From Puccinia triticina (Eukaryota > Basidiomycota > Pucciniomycetes > Pucciniales > Pucciniaceae): 64,000 nucleotides of DNA. Position 1 is the first letter of the stretch. Every line of letters starts with the position of its first letter. The notes beneath the pieces are model-generated. The model worked only from the letters and a program-made list of their open reading frames with translations, ran no database searches and had not been told where the DNA came from. Positions 1 to 11,140 of this stretch are shown one piece after another. A program made the position numbers and the translations under genes. Where the stretch lies: positions 3,410,001 through 3,474,000 of the forward strand of contig NC_070566.1 in NCBI RefSeq assembly GCF_026914185.1, read 5' to 3'.

Positions 1-540
1 CTGGTTGCAATATGACCTCTGCAACCAGGAGAATTTCCTTCTGGTTGCAGAGGTTGTGTAACTTCTGCAATCAGGATATTGACACCTGGTTGCAGAGGTT
101 GTGTAGCCTCTGCAACCAGGAGTTTAATTCTGGTCACTGAGGTTGTATAGCCTCTGCGACCAGGAGAAATCCCTCTTGGTCGCCAAGGTTGTATAAACTC
201 TTGTACCATCAAAGGATTTCCTTATGGTTGCTGAGGTTGTATAACCTCTCGGATCAGAAGGACTTCCTTCTGGTCGCTGAGGTTGTATAACCTCTCGGAC
301 CAGAAGGACTTCCTTCTGGTTGCCAAGGTTGTATAATCTCTCAGACCAGGAGGATTTTCTCTTGCTCGCCAAGGCTGTATAACCTTTGCGACCAGGAGGA
401 TTTCCTTCTGGTCGCCGAGATACAGCCCCGGCCACCGGAAGGAATCCCCCCTGGTCAAAGAGGTTGTATGACCTTGGCAACTGGGAGGAGCTTTCTGGCT
501 GCCAAGGTTGTACAACCTCGGCAACCGGAAGGGATCCGGC
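1..540. repeat. Palindromic minisatellite array (GGTTG/CAACC type)
   Basis: About a dozen degenerate units of roughly 35-60 bp. Each has a core such as GAGGTTGTATAACCTC flanked by GCAACCAGGAGGA or its complement, so each unit is itself an imperfect hairpin. The array is cut by the left edge of the window. All reading frames through it are low-complexity by-products of the repeat, so I call no gene here. Confidence 0.8.
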
Positions 541-558
541 GGGTGTCTGCGGGTGTGC

Positions 559-683
559 ATTTAATTACCCGGGTACCCGCCTGCTTTTTCCTGGAATCTC
601 AGACACCCGCATCCGTTGGCGGGTAACCGCCAGCGGATAGCAGGTACCCGCGACAGGTGCAAAGCTGACATCTCTATTGTAAT
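559..683. repeat. GGTACC-word element, copy 1
   Basis: A short block rich in GGTACCCG and CACCCGC words. Its right end reads TGACATCTCTA followed by TTGTAATT. The same end motif closes the complete hAT element at 18970. The left flank has a similar AT-rich octamer (ATTTAATT), possibly a diverged target duplication. It is best read as a non-autonomous relative of that hAT element. Confidence 0.5.
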
Positions 684-830
684 TAAGTTATCATTAGAAA
701 ATTAAATGGCTCTATACAACATTGCACAAGGTCCTGTGACAATTTGGCATCACTTCTGACACACTTCCCATTGGCTTCTGAAGAATTTATCAATCATTTC
801 CTAATCCACATCTGACTCACATTAGAGATC

Positions 831-965
831 GCCCAGTGGACCCGGGTACCCGTGGCAGGTGCGGGTACCTGTGGTCATTTTGGGCATATTTAGATACCTG
901 GACTCGGATCCGACACCTGTAGGGCAGGTACCGGCGGTACCCGTGGCAGGTATCACGGGTACTGC
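831..965. repeat. GGTACC-word element, copy 2
   Basis: This block starts with TTAGAGATCGCCCA and continues with several GGGTACC and GGCAGGT words. The start matches the inverted end of copy 3 near 3755. The right boundary is not clear. Confidence 0.45.
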
Positions 966-1244
966 CTACAATCCAACCCTCTAGCCGGTCTATGCCAGCT
1001 TTGAGGGTGGTGTAACCTCTTGATGACTGACACAGACCGGTGTGGTGTTCCATATGCGTGACAATGCCAAAAGCACATTGCAGAGGTATTATAGTAGAGG
1101 GAGTGTGTAATACGGTTCAGGGGAAGAAAGGAAGAAGGAGCAAGATGGGAGGAGAGGCCTTGACCCCCAACATTGGGGAGGGAACAGGTTAGACAGTGGA
1201 TGCAGAGTGTGTGGAAGAGGATGGAAGGTGGCTTGGTTGCATAG

Positions 1245-1735
1245 CAACACATGACATCATGCAGTGCAGTACATGCATGAAAGTGCTGTGTAGCTCAAGT
1301 GCCTCATGCAGCATATATCCCTCATTGTTTGTACGTATAGTACAGCATATGCAGGTAGATAAGCTTTACATAAAGTGTCTCCCGCAGCATAAATCCCTCA
1401 TTGTTTGTACATGTAGCACAGCATATGCAGGCAGATAAGCTGTACAGGCAGTGTCTCCTGCAGCATAGATCCCTCATTTTTTGTACATGTAGCACATCAT
1501 ATGCAGGTAGATAAGATGTACAGGAGGTGTCTCCTGCAGCATAAATCCCTCATTGTTTTTAAGGCAGTGCAGCACACGCATGCAGATGCTGTGTAGCTGA
1601 GTGTCTTCTGCAGCATAAACCCCTTGTTGTTTGTACATGCAGCGCAGTACATGCATGAGAGGCTGTGTAGTTGAAATACCCTGCAGCAATAATACCTCAT
1701 GAGGAGCTTCCCTGGAGCAAAAATCCCTCACCCTT
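1245..1735. repeat. Tandem repeat of about 77 bp, six degenerate units
   Basis: Units carry the landmarks CTGCAGCATAAATCCCTCA and TGTACATG.AGCACAGCATATGCAGG. The CCCTCATTGTTTGTA landmark recurs at steps of about 71-79 bp. No gene is visible. From 966 to 1244 I see only a short piece of the palindromic repeat near 1010 (CCTCTTGATGACTGACACAGACCGG-like). Confidence 0.7.
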
Positions 1736-2264
1736 CAATATATAACGAGGCCCTTTCCCCCCCTCATCAGACTTTTCCCCATCAGCCTAGGAAGGTTCGG
1801 TCACAAATGGTAGTTTAGTCAGCACTGCGGTTATTAGAGGTATTAGTGATTAGTACAAGTAGCGTAGAATTTTAGTAGCAGTATTAGTGTTTTTTTTTGG
1901 CAGTAGTAGAACCAAGCATAACACAACAACAAGTTTGAGTTAAACAGCAGATTAGTAACTTGTAGTACGAGTATAACAAAGTAAGTATATTGCCTGCGAG
2001 CAAAGAAGTTATAACCGATTTTGCTAGCCTGTTGAATCAAGTGATCTAGGTCTGATAGAGATTACTATATAAAGTAAGATCTATCTTGGAATCAGCCACA
2101 TCTTTATAAATATTTATTACAAGACTCTTATATATTTGCATAGTATTATCAGAGGGGCAGGTCTTTCAAACCACCCGTAAGTTGTAATAGCCTTTCAACC
2201 TATTAAGCAATTTATTTCCCCCTCAGCGGATATTTCACCAAATTATATTTAGTGTCCCACACAA
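1736..2264. other. AT-rich stretch, nothing recognised
   Basis: AT-rich sequence with T runs and no coherent reading frame, RNA gene or repeat that I can identify. Confidence 0.5.
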
Positions 2265-2745
2265 GTCCTACACCGGTCATCAAGGGTGAATATACCCTCT
2301 CAATGCCTGACCTGGGCCGGGTATCAAGAGGGTGTATGTATACCCTCTTGATGTCCGGTCTGTGCTGGACACCAAGAGGGCATACAGTCTTGATGACCGG
2401 CACAGACCAGAAATCAAGAGGGTGTGTGTATACCCTCCCAATTTCCGGTCTGTGCCGGTCATCAAGAGTTTACACCACCCTCAAAGCGGGCATAGACCAT
2501 TATCAAGGGTGTATATACCCTCTTGGTGCCCGGTCTGGGCCGGATATCAAGAGGGTATGTCTGCGTGTGAATTCTTGATGTCCGGTCTGGGCTGGACATC
2601 AAGAATGTATGCCCTCTTGGTTTCCATCACATACCGGACATTGAGAGGGCATACATACACCCTCACGATGTCCGCTCTGTGCCGGACATCAAGAGTGTAT
2701 GCCCGCTTGGCGTCCAGCATGTGCTGGACACCGAGAGGGTTAGGT
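2265..2745. repeat. Palindromic minisatellite array (ATCAAGAGGG / CCCTCTTGAT)
   Basis: Repeats alternate CATCAAGAGGGTGTATA with its complement, separated by CCGGTCTGTGCCGG, so the whole array consists of nested perfect and near-perfect hairpins. It belongs to the same kind as the arrays at 1-540 and 13690-14135, and shares the CCGGTCATCAAGAGG word with the latter. Confidence 0.8.
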
Positions 2746-3330
2746 TAGCGGTGTGGAACTCCTACCGTGCCAGGCGGTAGGCAGAGCGTCGAGGGGATGT
2801 GTGCTGTTGAGGCTGCCCTCGTGGGTGGTCCGGAAAAGTGATGAGGATCGTGTGAGCGAAGAGGTAAAAGGGTATTTTACGACGGTGTTGAGCGCGCGTC
2901 GGCGGTTGAGGTGTTTGAGAAGAGGGCCGGGGATACTGCCGGCAAAGTGATCAGGAAAAGGGATCAAGGGAAGCTCAGGGAAGATGAGGAAGGATCAGGA
3001 TCAATAAGGTTTGATGAATTTCTGACTTGGATCAGTACCGAGTTCATGCCGCCCCATCCTCTGAGTTTGGGCTGAACTCAGAGTCTGGGGTTTGTGACAT
3101 CTAGCAGACCTGTCATGATGCCCGCAAAGACAAAACAAAACAAAACCAACCCTCCACTTTGAAACCTACCAACGCGCGCAAGAGGACAAATAAACAAACA
3201 AACAGGGGAGGACAGGAGAAAATAAAACTGAGAAAGGAAACAAATAACAACAACCAGGAAAAAGAAGAAAGAAGGGGGGGGAGGAAAGGATCTTGAAGAG
3301 AGAGGAGTTTGAGGATGAGAGGCAATGAGG
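2746..3330. other. Unassigned GC-rich then purine-rich stretch
   Basis: 2746-3110 is GC-rich and lacks a convincing reading frame. 3120-3330 is an A/G-rich strand with short homopolymers. No function is assigned. Confidence 0.4.
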
Positions 3331-3455
3331 GAAACCTTGAGATTGAGATGTCTTGAGGAGTGAATTCTTGAAGCCTTGAGGATGAAATCTTGAGGGTCTT
3401 GAAGTCTTGAGGATGAAATCTTGAGGGTCTTGAAGTCTTGAGGATGGATGAGACT
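3331..3455. repeat. 31-bp tandem repeat
   Basis: A unit starting TTGAGGATGAAATCTTGAGG is present about twice exactly, with degenerate copies on either side (GAAGCCTTGAGGATG before, TTGAGGATGGATGAG after). Confidence 0.7.
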
Positions 3456-3604
3456 CTTGAGGGGTGATTTTAGGTCTTGCTACTTGCTGGGGATCTTGCT
3501 GATCAAGGCTGGCGGTGGCAGGAATGCTTCTGACTAGCGGAAAACCAAATGGGCCACCACAGCGGGGGCCATGATTGCGCTGCAAAAGGTTGTCCGCAAC
3601 TGCT

Positions 3605-3762
3605 CGTCTCCAGACCTTTTGCAGCGGGTACCTGGATGGGTACTCACCATCCAAAATTTACATACCCGGACCCGCACACAGCACCCGCGGGTGGGTACCC
3701 GCCAAGGGCTGGCGGGTACCTGCCCACGGATACCGGGTACCCATGGGTGATCTCTAACTCAC
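3605..3762. repeat. GGTACC-word element, copy 3
   Basis: GGGTACC, CACCCGC and GGCGGGTACC words fill the block. The right end reads GGTACCCATGGGTGATCTCTAA, the inverse of the start of copy 2. This supports a shared terminal inverted repeat beginning TTAGAGAT. Confidence 0.5.
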
Positions 3763-3955
3763 ATCAGAACCAGAACAACATAAAATTAGACTCTGGCACT
3801 CTCTGGAGAGTGTGTCAAAGTCTCCCCTTGTGAAAAGACCCAGAGCTTGTTGAAACCAGGTATTTTTTGGAGTGCACATCCCTGCACTCCATGCTGGTTT
3901 GGAGTGAAGATCTGGAAACTCCTGTGCCCTTGTCCAGGGCCGGCAGAGGCCAGCC

Positions 3956-4778
3956 TGTCAGCCTTAGAGTCAACACAGCTGACCTAAAAGCTGCCTTTTC
4001 TACCTTTTTACATATGAATTAATTCATATCTTTTTCATCTTAAGAGTTAACTTTTTTTTGACTTCATATTATGTCTCCCCATGCAATTTTAACCCTAGTT
4101 ACAACTTACCACTTCTTTGTAACTCTACTCCTTCCCTGAGTTCTTGAGTTATGGCGCGCATGCGCAGTTGTGACGTGGCAGCGCTACCAAGCGCGCCAAC
4201 CACTTGTACATATGTAATTATGTAAGAAAACTCTGAAAATTTTCGAAGTCAGGATCCCCCACTGCCTGAGGAGGATCTACAGACTTCAGCACACCAGAAC
4301 CATACCCCAGAGACACCCAGGATCACTAACCAGAGGCCACTTCACTCCCAGTATCACTACAGGATATTGACAGTAAGTACCCTCTTCTACTGACCTTGTT
4401 TATCTCAGAGGAAACTCTGTTGCTCTTGACTGCTCTCTCCCTGCTTCTGTTTCTCTCTTCTGCTTCAAAAGATCTATAGGTTATCTCTTGTTAAGACCTT
4501 TAAAACCAGAGCAGAGTAGTCATCCTACTTCTGAATCCCACCACCGTTTCCTTGGTGTGAGTGGAGAATGTTGCATCTCTAGCACAGTTGGCAGCCTACT
4601 TTTCTAAGTAGAGCTTGGCCCATATTAAATCAAATTCAAAAGATCAAGTTTCTCTCTTCTCAGTTTCTCTCTTCTATTTCTCTTCTCCTCACTGCTTGTA
4701 TTTCTTTATCCCCAGAAATTCAACCAGTGTCCCCCTTTTCTTTGTGTCCTGTTGTCACATAAGAGACTCAGGCTCACA
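3956..4778 (+). mobile_element. Solo LTR, family A, copy 1 (TSD CAGCC)
   Basis: The unit runs from TGTCAGCCTTAGAGTC to GGCTCACA and is flanked on both sides by the 5-bp direct repeat CAGCC (3951-3955 and 4779-4783). A second copy of the same unit lies at 48035-48987 with a different 5-bp duplication. TG...CA ends, 5-bp duplication and no internal coding region are what LTR-LTR recombination leaves. The superfamily cannot be told from the LTR alone. It sits inside older palindromic repeat sequence. Confidence 0.88.
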
Positions 4779-4783
4779 CAGCC

Positions 4784-4900
4784 ATTGAGCAAAAGCACTC
4801 CCCTTGATGGCTGGTCTCCACTGGCCATTGAGGAGAGTACATACACATACAAGCCTCTCAATGACAGGTCAGACCAGTCATTGAGAGGACTCTGTCAGAG
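4784..4900. repeat. Palindromic repeat fragment (CATTGAGAGG type)
   Basis: Contains CATTGAGGAGAG, CCTCTCAATGACAGG and CATTGAGAGGAC, the same words as the array at 13690-14135. Confidence 0.6.
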
Positions 4901-4908
4901 AAGAAATG

Positions 4909-4977
4909 GCTCCACCAGGACTCAAACACGGTTTGGGCTAACTCTAGGTGCCGGCTTTACCACTAAGCTACAAAGCC
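4909..4977 (-). tRNA. tRNA-like sequence or tRNA-derived pseudogene
   Basis: Read on the minus strand, a 7-bp acceptor stem can form (GGCTTTG with TGGAGCC, some wobble pairs). It is followed by a D-arm (GCT...AGC, A-box-like TAGCTTAGTGGTAAAGC) and a T-arm with the B-box-like core GTTTGAGTCC. The anticodon stem pairs at only three of five positions and the total is just 69 nt. I therefore think it is a tRNA-derived relic, perhaps a SINE head, and not a working tRNA. Confidence 0.4.
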
Positions 4978-5417
4978 TGAGTTACCAGATTCATAACCTA
5001 ACATCCTCCCTGAATCTGGATGCTCTAAGGCTCTCCTAGACCCGCTGGTGTGCTCACTCCTCTGCAGGTACGCTTGGCTCTTTGAGCTCAAGACTGTAAA
5101 TCTGTCAGAACCTGCCCAACATTATTATCCACTGGGTGGTTGTGTATATTTTATATTATTTTTACAAAAAAAGGCCCTCAGAAGCCCAACCTTGACACGC
5201 GAGCATGCGGGTTTTAGTCACAAGCCTCTCCCGCACTTTGTGCATTTGACAGAAAGGCTGTACAAGCTTGTTATCACATATCATGGGTGTGTCATGGCGG
5301 CATGTTGTTGCCACATCAATTGCAACCACATCATCCTAGCGTGCCATCTGTTGGTAGAAATCTCTGTTGAATGGTGCGGAAACCCCTTGAGCAATGCATC
5401 AACAGATGAAACTGGTT
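4978..5417. other. Unassigned
   Basis: Open frames here (for example 5048-5419 on the plus strand) show no recognisable domain or codon bias. I see no RNA gene. Confidence 0.35.
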
Positions 5418-5971
5418 GAACTTAGCCAAGTCCCTCCTGGGTGCGAAGCGCCCGCCTCTGAAGGAGGGACTTAGGAATGAGTGAAGTTTTTTGGCCTGAC
5501 AAGTTTTTCGAATTTGGCAGGGAAAAATTGAAAACTTGAATAACTTTTTAACTAAACTAGGTAGAGTGGCATGGAAAAGATGAGAGCAAAGGTCTTCATC
5601 TTGCCTTTCTCCTCACCCATTTTCAGGACCATCCTTCTTCATCTTCCTCCAAAATGGGCATCTCAGGTCCACCATTCAGCAGTTTTGTCTGGCCGCGCGG
5701 GGCCGCAAAACGCATGCCTCTGCGTGGGAAAAAACTGAGACTCCAATCCCTTCGGTTGTTTGGTGGCAACAAGTTGCTTAAAAAATAAAATAAAAATTGC
5801 AGAATGTAGCTGAGCTTCTTGGCTACTCATTACAAGTTCTACGAATTTTTTTGGATGAGTTTTGGGAAAGATATGGCCAAACAAAGAAGGTGTACTTCTG
5901 CAAACCTCTCACACCAAAAAATTCCATTGCTTCATAAGTGCTTCGCGCCCAGGAGGGACTGAGTTAAGTTC
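5418..5971. mobile_element. MITE-like element of the AACTTA/AAGTCCCTCC family (554 bp)
   Basis: The left end GAACTTAGCCAAGTCCCTCC is matched in inverse orientation by the right end (GGAGGGACTGAGTTAAGTTC). The match continues into CTGGGTGCGAAGCG on the left and CGCTTCGCGCCCAG on the right. The inverted repeat is about 34 bp. There is no coding capacity. Shorter relatives occur near 19576, 22294, 26030, 35904, 37485, 44250, 47671 and 62945. I found no clear target-site duplication. Confidence 0.65.
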
Positions 5972-6174
5972 GGACACTGGTAGACGTGGTGAAGACAAGT
6001 GTTTGTCATACGTATTTATGTATATGTGTAATTCCTGTGATAACGGTCCATCGGACTGCACGGCGGAGATCGCTTCAACGGATTACAATTACATGTATCA
6101 CGAGAATTCGAAGGCCTTTTGAGAGCTGGCCGCGAACAGTGGACGAGACCCGGCCGCCGTCACCTGAGTAGTTG

Positions 6175-6594
6175 GCATATTCCCTCCTTGAAGGATCGTT
6201 CCCGCGCGCGCGGGGGACATCCTTCAAGGGTGTGTTACACCCAACAGCGGCATGCCAAACTTGCCAAACATGGCAGTTTGGCTGCCATACCTCGCGCGAC
6301 TTGAAGTTCGGATTTCGACAAAGTCGGAATCCGACAACATCCCACCTCTCAACCACCCCAACCAGCCCTTAGGTTAGGTCCTGGGTTAGGTTAGGTCCTG
6401 GGTTAGGTCCTGGGGGGGATATGAAAAAATGTTGACAAGAGGAACAAAGTTGATCGACTTTTGCAAAGTCGATCGACTGTAAATGGCAGCCAAACTGCCA
6501 TGTTTGGCAAGTTTGGCATGCCGCTGTTGGGTGTAACACACCCTTGAAGGATGTCCCCCGCGCGCGCGGGAACGATCCTTCAAGGAGAATATGC
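6175..6594. mobile_element. Foldback element with ~114-bp near-perfect arms
   Basis: 6175-6288 and 6483-6594 are inverse complements over their whole length. The only clear difference is a small indel near the outer ends (GCATATTCCCTCC against GCATATTCTCC). Each arm carries an internal CCCGCGCGCGCGGG palindrome. The arms enclose a spacer of about 195 bp. No protein is encoded. The element could extrude as a large hairpin. Confidence 0.85.
6369..6418. repeat. Degenerate GGTTAGG repeats inside the foldback spacer
   Basis: The block reads as iterations of GGTTAGG and GTCCTGG. It resembles diverged TTAGGG repeats but is short, internal and interrupted, so it is not a telomere. Confidence 0.6.
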
Positions 6595-7176
6595 GCACCG
6601 GTCGGGTGGCCGCCGTTGGGTCACCCAGTCTCGGGTCATCATGACTCGTCGGATTCTCGGCGAGTTGTCCACTGTTGTCCATCGCTTAAACTCTACATGA
6701 ATGGCTTGATCTCCTTTCATGCAAGAGTGCAGGGTAGCTTCTAATATGCGCGGAAAGGAGCACAACAATTTTTGCTTGCCATCGATCCTTACTCTGTACC
6801 CTCCTAGAATTCTAGCCACCCTTTGTTTAGCACATGCACATACCTAGTCTAAGGCGTCTCTTTTGAAATCCATTTTTGTGACCTGTCCTGTGAGTACGAC
6901 AACCCCTCCGTTAGTGCTGCAGGCAAACATACCGGTATGTGGAACATCTGTTGCGCGTCTTGGAAGTTGGTGGTCGGCAGTGGCCATCCCATGGAACATA
7001 GGAAATATAGCCGTGCATTCTTTACTCTGCTCCTATGCTTAGCCGGCCCCAATGCAAGAGTCTCATCAACTTGTACCTGGCCAAGGTAATAGCTGATACT
7101 CCTGGGTTTCCAACACACCTTCTTTCTACTGCACGATCAATCCTTTGTTTTATAGTACCATACATATCACTACATT
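6595..7176. other. Intergenic, no firm gene
   Basis: The minus-strand frame 6580-6819 looks mildly protein-like, but it runs into the foldback arm and I recognise no domain. No repeat was found up to the TATA box of the carboxypeptidase gene. Confidence 0.35.
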
Positions 7177-7184
7177 TATATAAA
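7177..7184 (+). promoter_or_regulatory. TATA box of the carboxypeptidase gene
   Basis: TATATAAA lies about 110 bp upstream of the ATG at 7295, in the correct orientation. Confidence 0.5.
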
Positions 7185-7294
7185 CCTCAATCGCCACTCA
7201 AGTACGCAGCTGCCTTCCCGACGACGTCACTTTACAGCTCTCCTTACCTCTGGATACGATCCCAAAAAATCACCTCAAATTCCGGAAATCCAAG

Positions 7295-9669
7295 ATGTTA
7301 TTTCGATCGTTGATTTTTTGGCTAGCCGTATGCTATAGCGAGGCGTTTAGGATCTTTCCTAAGCAGGTCTCGCATGGACAGAAACAAGTCCAAGGGTCTT
7401 ATCGATTTATGGTTGATAGCAGAGTTTGCGAGACAACACCCGGAGTGAAGAGTTATTCTGGGTATATTGACACCGGAAATAATCAGTCGATGTTCTTCTG
7501 GTTTTTTGAGGCACGAAATAACCCGAAAAGCGCCCCGTTGGGCTTGTGGTTAAATGTAAGCACATCGATTTCCATCAGCTGATTGAATCTCATCACAATT
7601 GTTGCAGGGAGGTCCTGGTTGCAGTAGCTTATTTGGGGCATTGCAAGAAAACGGTCCTTGTCGTATCAATTCTGATTCCACGGCGTCCAGTCTGAATCCG
7701 TATTCCTGGAACACATACGCTGTGAGCCTCATCATCTGCTCCTCCCCTTCTATGTTCTTGCGCACTAGACCGCCTTTACACGCGGATTCTTATATCCTTT
7801 GAGATTTCTGCAACTAGAATATGCTGTACATCGACCAGGTAAGCAGCTTTTTCAATGATCAAGCGGCGCGCCCTCAGAGCGAGTATTTTTGTTAAAGTCA
7901 AACTCTGTTACAGCCCATCAGCACTGGGTTTTCGTATGGCAGTCGGAACGTATTTAGTTCAGATCAAGCAGCAGCCCGAGTCTGGCAGTTTTTCCAGACT
8001 TTCTTTTCCATACCTACGTTCTCCCAATACGCGACTCGTGATATGACTTTTTGGTCCGAAAGCTTTGGGGGACATTACGGTTCGCTCTTGACCAGCACTT
8101 TTTTGTTCTCAAACCTTAAAATATTCAAATCCATCGCTGACCTCTCCTTAAAACCTACAGGTCCAAAGTTCACCGAAGTCAGTATTTTCAGGGATTTCCA
8201 CTAAGGCCAGCCGCTCATCAAAACAAAAAATCCTAATGTTTCGTGGCGGGACTAGTATTTTCGGGCGCAAAACGCGTTGATTAAAGCCAAGAAACTGAAG
8301 GCTTATCCTATCCAAGTAACCTCCCTAGGAATTGTAAGAACCCTTCCAACCTGGTCAATCGGTCAATACGCCCTGCTGATCAGGATACGACGCCTTTTCC
8401 CTAGAACAACGGCTGGTTTGATCCCTATGTTCAGGTAACTTTTCACGATAATTTCTCATGCAGCTGGTAATGATCATGGTTTTAACAATTTATTTTGCGA
8501 ATTCTATGCACTAGTACCAATCCTATTACGATTATGCACAAAAAAAGTTCAACCACGTGCTTGATCTGGCAAAACCAGCGACCCTAGCCGTTGTTAACAC
8601 TGCCCTTAATCACAAGAATGGTTGTCTCGCTCAGCTAAAGAGTTGCGCCAATAACGGCAGCAACGACGTTTGTCAAGAAGCCGATAATTTTTGTGCCCAA
8701 TACGTCTCCGCTCCATTACTTGGGAACAGAAGTACTTACTACTGTGAGTTCTGATTTTGTTGCGGGTATCGGGAGTGAATAATGCCTAAATTGACACGCC
8801 CGTGTACCAGTTCCTAACAACAAAAACGTCACCTTCCCTTCCCTATCGGTAAGTTTGGATCACAACGTCCCTGAACACCCTAGAACTAGATCCAAAAGTA
8901 TATGCTCAGTCTACGCCGTGTACCTGTTTCGTAGTTCCTAAAATATTTGGATCGCAGCGACGTCCGGCGTGCGATTGGGGCTGAATCCAAGTTTATGGCT
9001 TGCCAAGACGAGTCTGTTCTCTACGTTTATTTATGGCATTCAATTGCTGCTATCTAAGACTCCGTGTACTTCGTTTTTTCCTTCTTCAGCGTCGGTGACG
9101 ATTTCTGGACAACTGCCGACGCTGTCAGGCCTACCATAGCTTCCCTGGGCAGGTTACTTGATTCAGGCCTTCGTACGGTCATTTGGGCTGGAGTAAGTGT
9201 AGTTTCGATAAGTATCACCTCAAATATGACGGTGGCTAATAGATCCCCTTTTTTCCCCTGTAGGACAAAGACTTCATTTGCAACTCGTTCGTAGAAATGT
9301 TTGACAGCATGGGCGTATCTCACTTTGATATCGCCAGCATTTTACTAAAGGATTTTCATCTTTTCTGCGGCGTAGTTTGGGAGTCTATCGTTCTCTCTTA
9401 GCTACGAAATGGAAATACTCTAAACAGTTTGCTAAGGCTCCATGGAAGAACCTTTCTGTCCACGGGAAAGTGGGAGCGGTCTACAAAACTGCAGGTGATT
9501 TCTTGACTCAATCTTTATTCTTTGACTTCAAACGGAGAGTCACGGAAAACTCAAAAGAAACTGCCCCCTTTCAGGTCCCTTGACGTACATCAAGGTGTAC
9601 AATGCAGGACATGAAGTGCCAGCCTTTCAGTCAGTGCCCTGCTCTCTCAGTATCTTCAACTTTTCATAA
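7295..9669 (+). CDS. Secreted serine carboxypeptidase (peptidase family S10), possibly decayed
   Basis: Serine carboxypeptidases remove C-terminal residues from peptides, usually in the vacuole or outside the cell. The first exon starts with a hydrophobic signal-like segment ([17 protein letters not shown]). Family hallmarks follow in order: LWLN joined across the first intron to [23 protein letters not shown], the nucleophile region [20 protein letters not shown], the Asp region IWAGDKDFICN, and the catalytic His in [11 protein letters not shown] before the stop at 9667-9669. Clear exons are 7295-7555, 7608-7721, 7818-7838 and 7914 onward, later the [12 protein letters not shown] exon from about 8516, and the last from about 9574. 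At least three junctions (near 8110-8260, 9045-9090 and 9315-9400) do not join in one frame by my reading. They may hide unusual introns, sequence errors or real decay. Confidence 0.78.
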
Positions 9670-10474
9670 GCTTATAAATTTGTGATTGCTCCTCCTATCC
9701 TCTAGACCGGATATATCCTTAGAGATATTCAAACAAACAATTTTCCATCAGAATATTCACAACAATAATTGAGTAATTACAACCGCCCCGGGCCTCCACG
9801 AGTCTGCGAAGTCATATTTTGCTTTTAAAATCAGTTTATAATACTACGGTTGAGTCTGGCTAACAAAAATGATGATGTGTATCTCTTTTGTGGGATTAAT
9901 CATAGCCCTCCTCAATTTTCTGCTTATCATCCAAAATTCAAAGACTTGGTCAAAACAGAGATGTTAAGAATTTCTAAATACCTGAATCTATAAATCATCC
10001 TTGTCAACGTATCCAGGATCCCAAGACCCATATCTGTAATCTCCTGCACATAGTAATGCCTTGTAATGTTCAAATAACACAAAAATGAATATTTGATGAA
10101 GTGATTTGTGAATCTTTGATCTGGCATGCTGTTTGGTATGTACATTGGAGCTGCCTCTTCCAAGCACAAACTGCGGCGTTTATTCCTGTTCTGTTATGCT
10201 AATTTTGAAATTTTCTTCCCATGAAGACATTTTTAACAAAGTGTTGCTTTCTCAAGCTTGTGCCTTGTGGAAAAATATTTTATGACATATCCCTGTGAAA
10301 AATCTTGATGAGCTGAGGAACCCAGTTAGAGTTATACAAGCATCTCCAATGGTCTGGAGTTGGATTGGCTTGCCTTTAGTAGCCTGCAAGTGGATTTCCC
10401 AAGCTTTCACTGATGTGTCAAAGCAGTCAATATTGTGGATGGTTGATGTGGGTGGTGTGGTGACTTAATCTGGC
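9670..10474. other. Intergenic, nothing recognised
   Basis: AT-rich sequence with no coherent frame, RNA gene or repeat that I can see. Confidence 0.45.
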
Positions 10475-10482
10475 CCAGGGGC

Positions 10483-10809
10483 AATGGTGAAACATTACAA
10501 TACAGGACTGGTATTGGCCAATACTACGTATAGTATTGTTTTTTTGATAAATCAGAATTCAATACCATGTATTGTATTGAAAAAAAGATACAATATGGTG
10601 GTATTGTATCTAAAAAAACAACAACTTTTTTGGGCAATTGGCACTCAATACAATGGCCCCTCCCAGCAATACACTTTTATTGTATTGTATCAGAATGTAT
10701 TGGCAATACAATACCATGGATTTTATTGGTTTGCTGACTTGATCCAATACCAATACAGTGTATTGGACTCAAAAAATACCAATACATGTACCTTACCATT
10801 TCATCATTG
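10483..10809. mobile_element. Word-array element, TATTG/CAATA type
   Basis: The ends are imperfect inverted repeats (CAATGGTGAAAC on the left, inverse of TTTCATCATTG on the right). They are flanked by similar octamers, CCAGGGGC and CCGGGGGA. Nearly the whole interior is made of TATTG and its complement CAATA, about two dozen times in both orientations. It encodes no protein. The structure matches the elements at 44537-44944 and 46743-47227, which have perfect 8-bp duplications. Confidence 0.6.
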
Positions 10810-11116
10810 CCGGGGGACAGAGTGTCTGGGAATGGGTCTTGGGGGTCCATTGCGGTGGAACACTAGGGCTTGCACATGTGATCAGGGGCCGGGGATTGGA
10901 GACTTTGGAAGCAGAGCGGAGCAGAGAGCACATATTATGGCAGCAATTTTGCGGCACATGGAACTCAAAGTTGGGGTTAGACTTGAACCAGGCAGGCCGG
11001 CTGTAAGCGGTCACTAGGGAGCGCTTCACTAGACCGGGATAGGCGGCGGGAGCTGGGAGTGTGGGGCAAGGGGCAGCTTTCTAGAACCTCTGATTCTAAT
11101 ATTGCAAAGGAGACAA

Positions 11117-11140
11117 GGGGGGGGGGGGGGGGGGGGGGGG
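11117..11140. repeat. Run of 24 G residues
   Basis: An uninterrupted G homopolymer. Its true length is uncertain in any assembly. Confidence 0.8.

Noticed and set aside
1245..1735. Regularly spaced repeats that could suggest a CRISPR array (also 45000-45150)
   Set aside because: The units are continuous tandem repeats without unique spacers, and the host is a eukaryote with spliced genes.
6369..6418. Possible interstitial telomere
   Set aside because: Only degenerate GGTTAGG and GTCCTGG units over about 50 bp, enclosed in a foldback element.
11117..11140. G-quadruplex regulatory element (also the C run at 62340-62372)
   Set aside because: An unbroken homopolymer is more simply explained as slippage or assembly uncertainty, and nothing nearby suggests a regulatory role.
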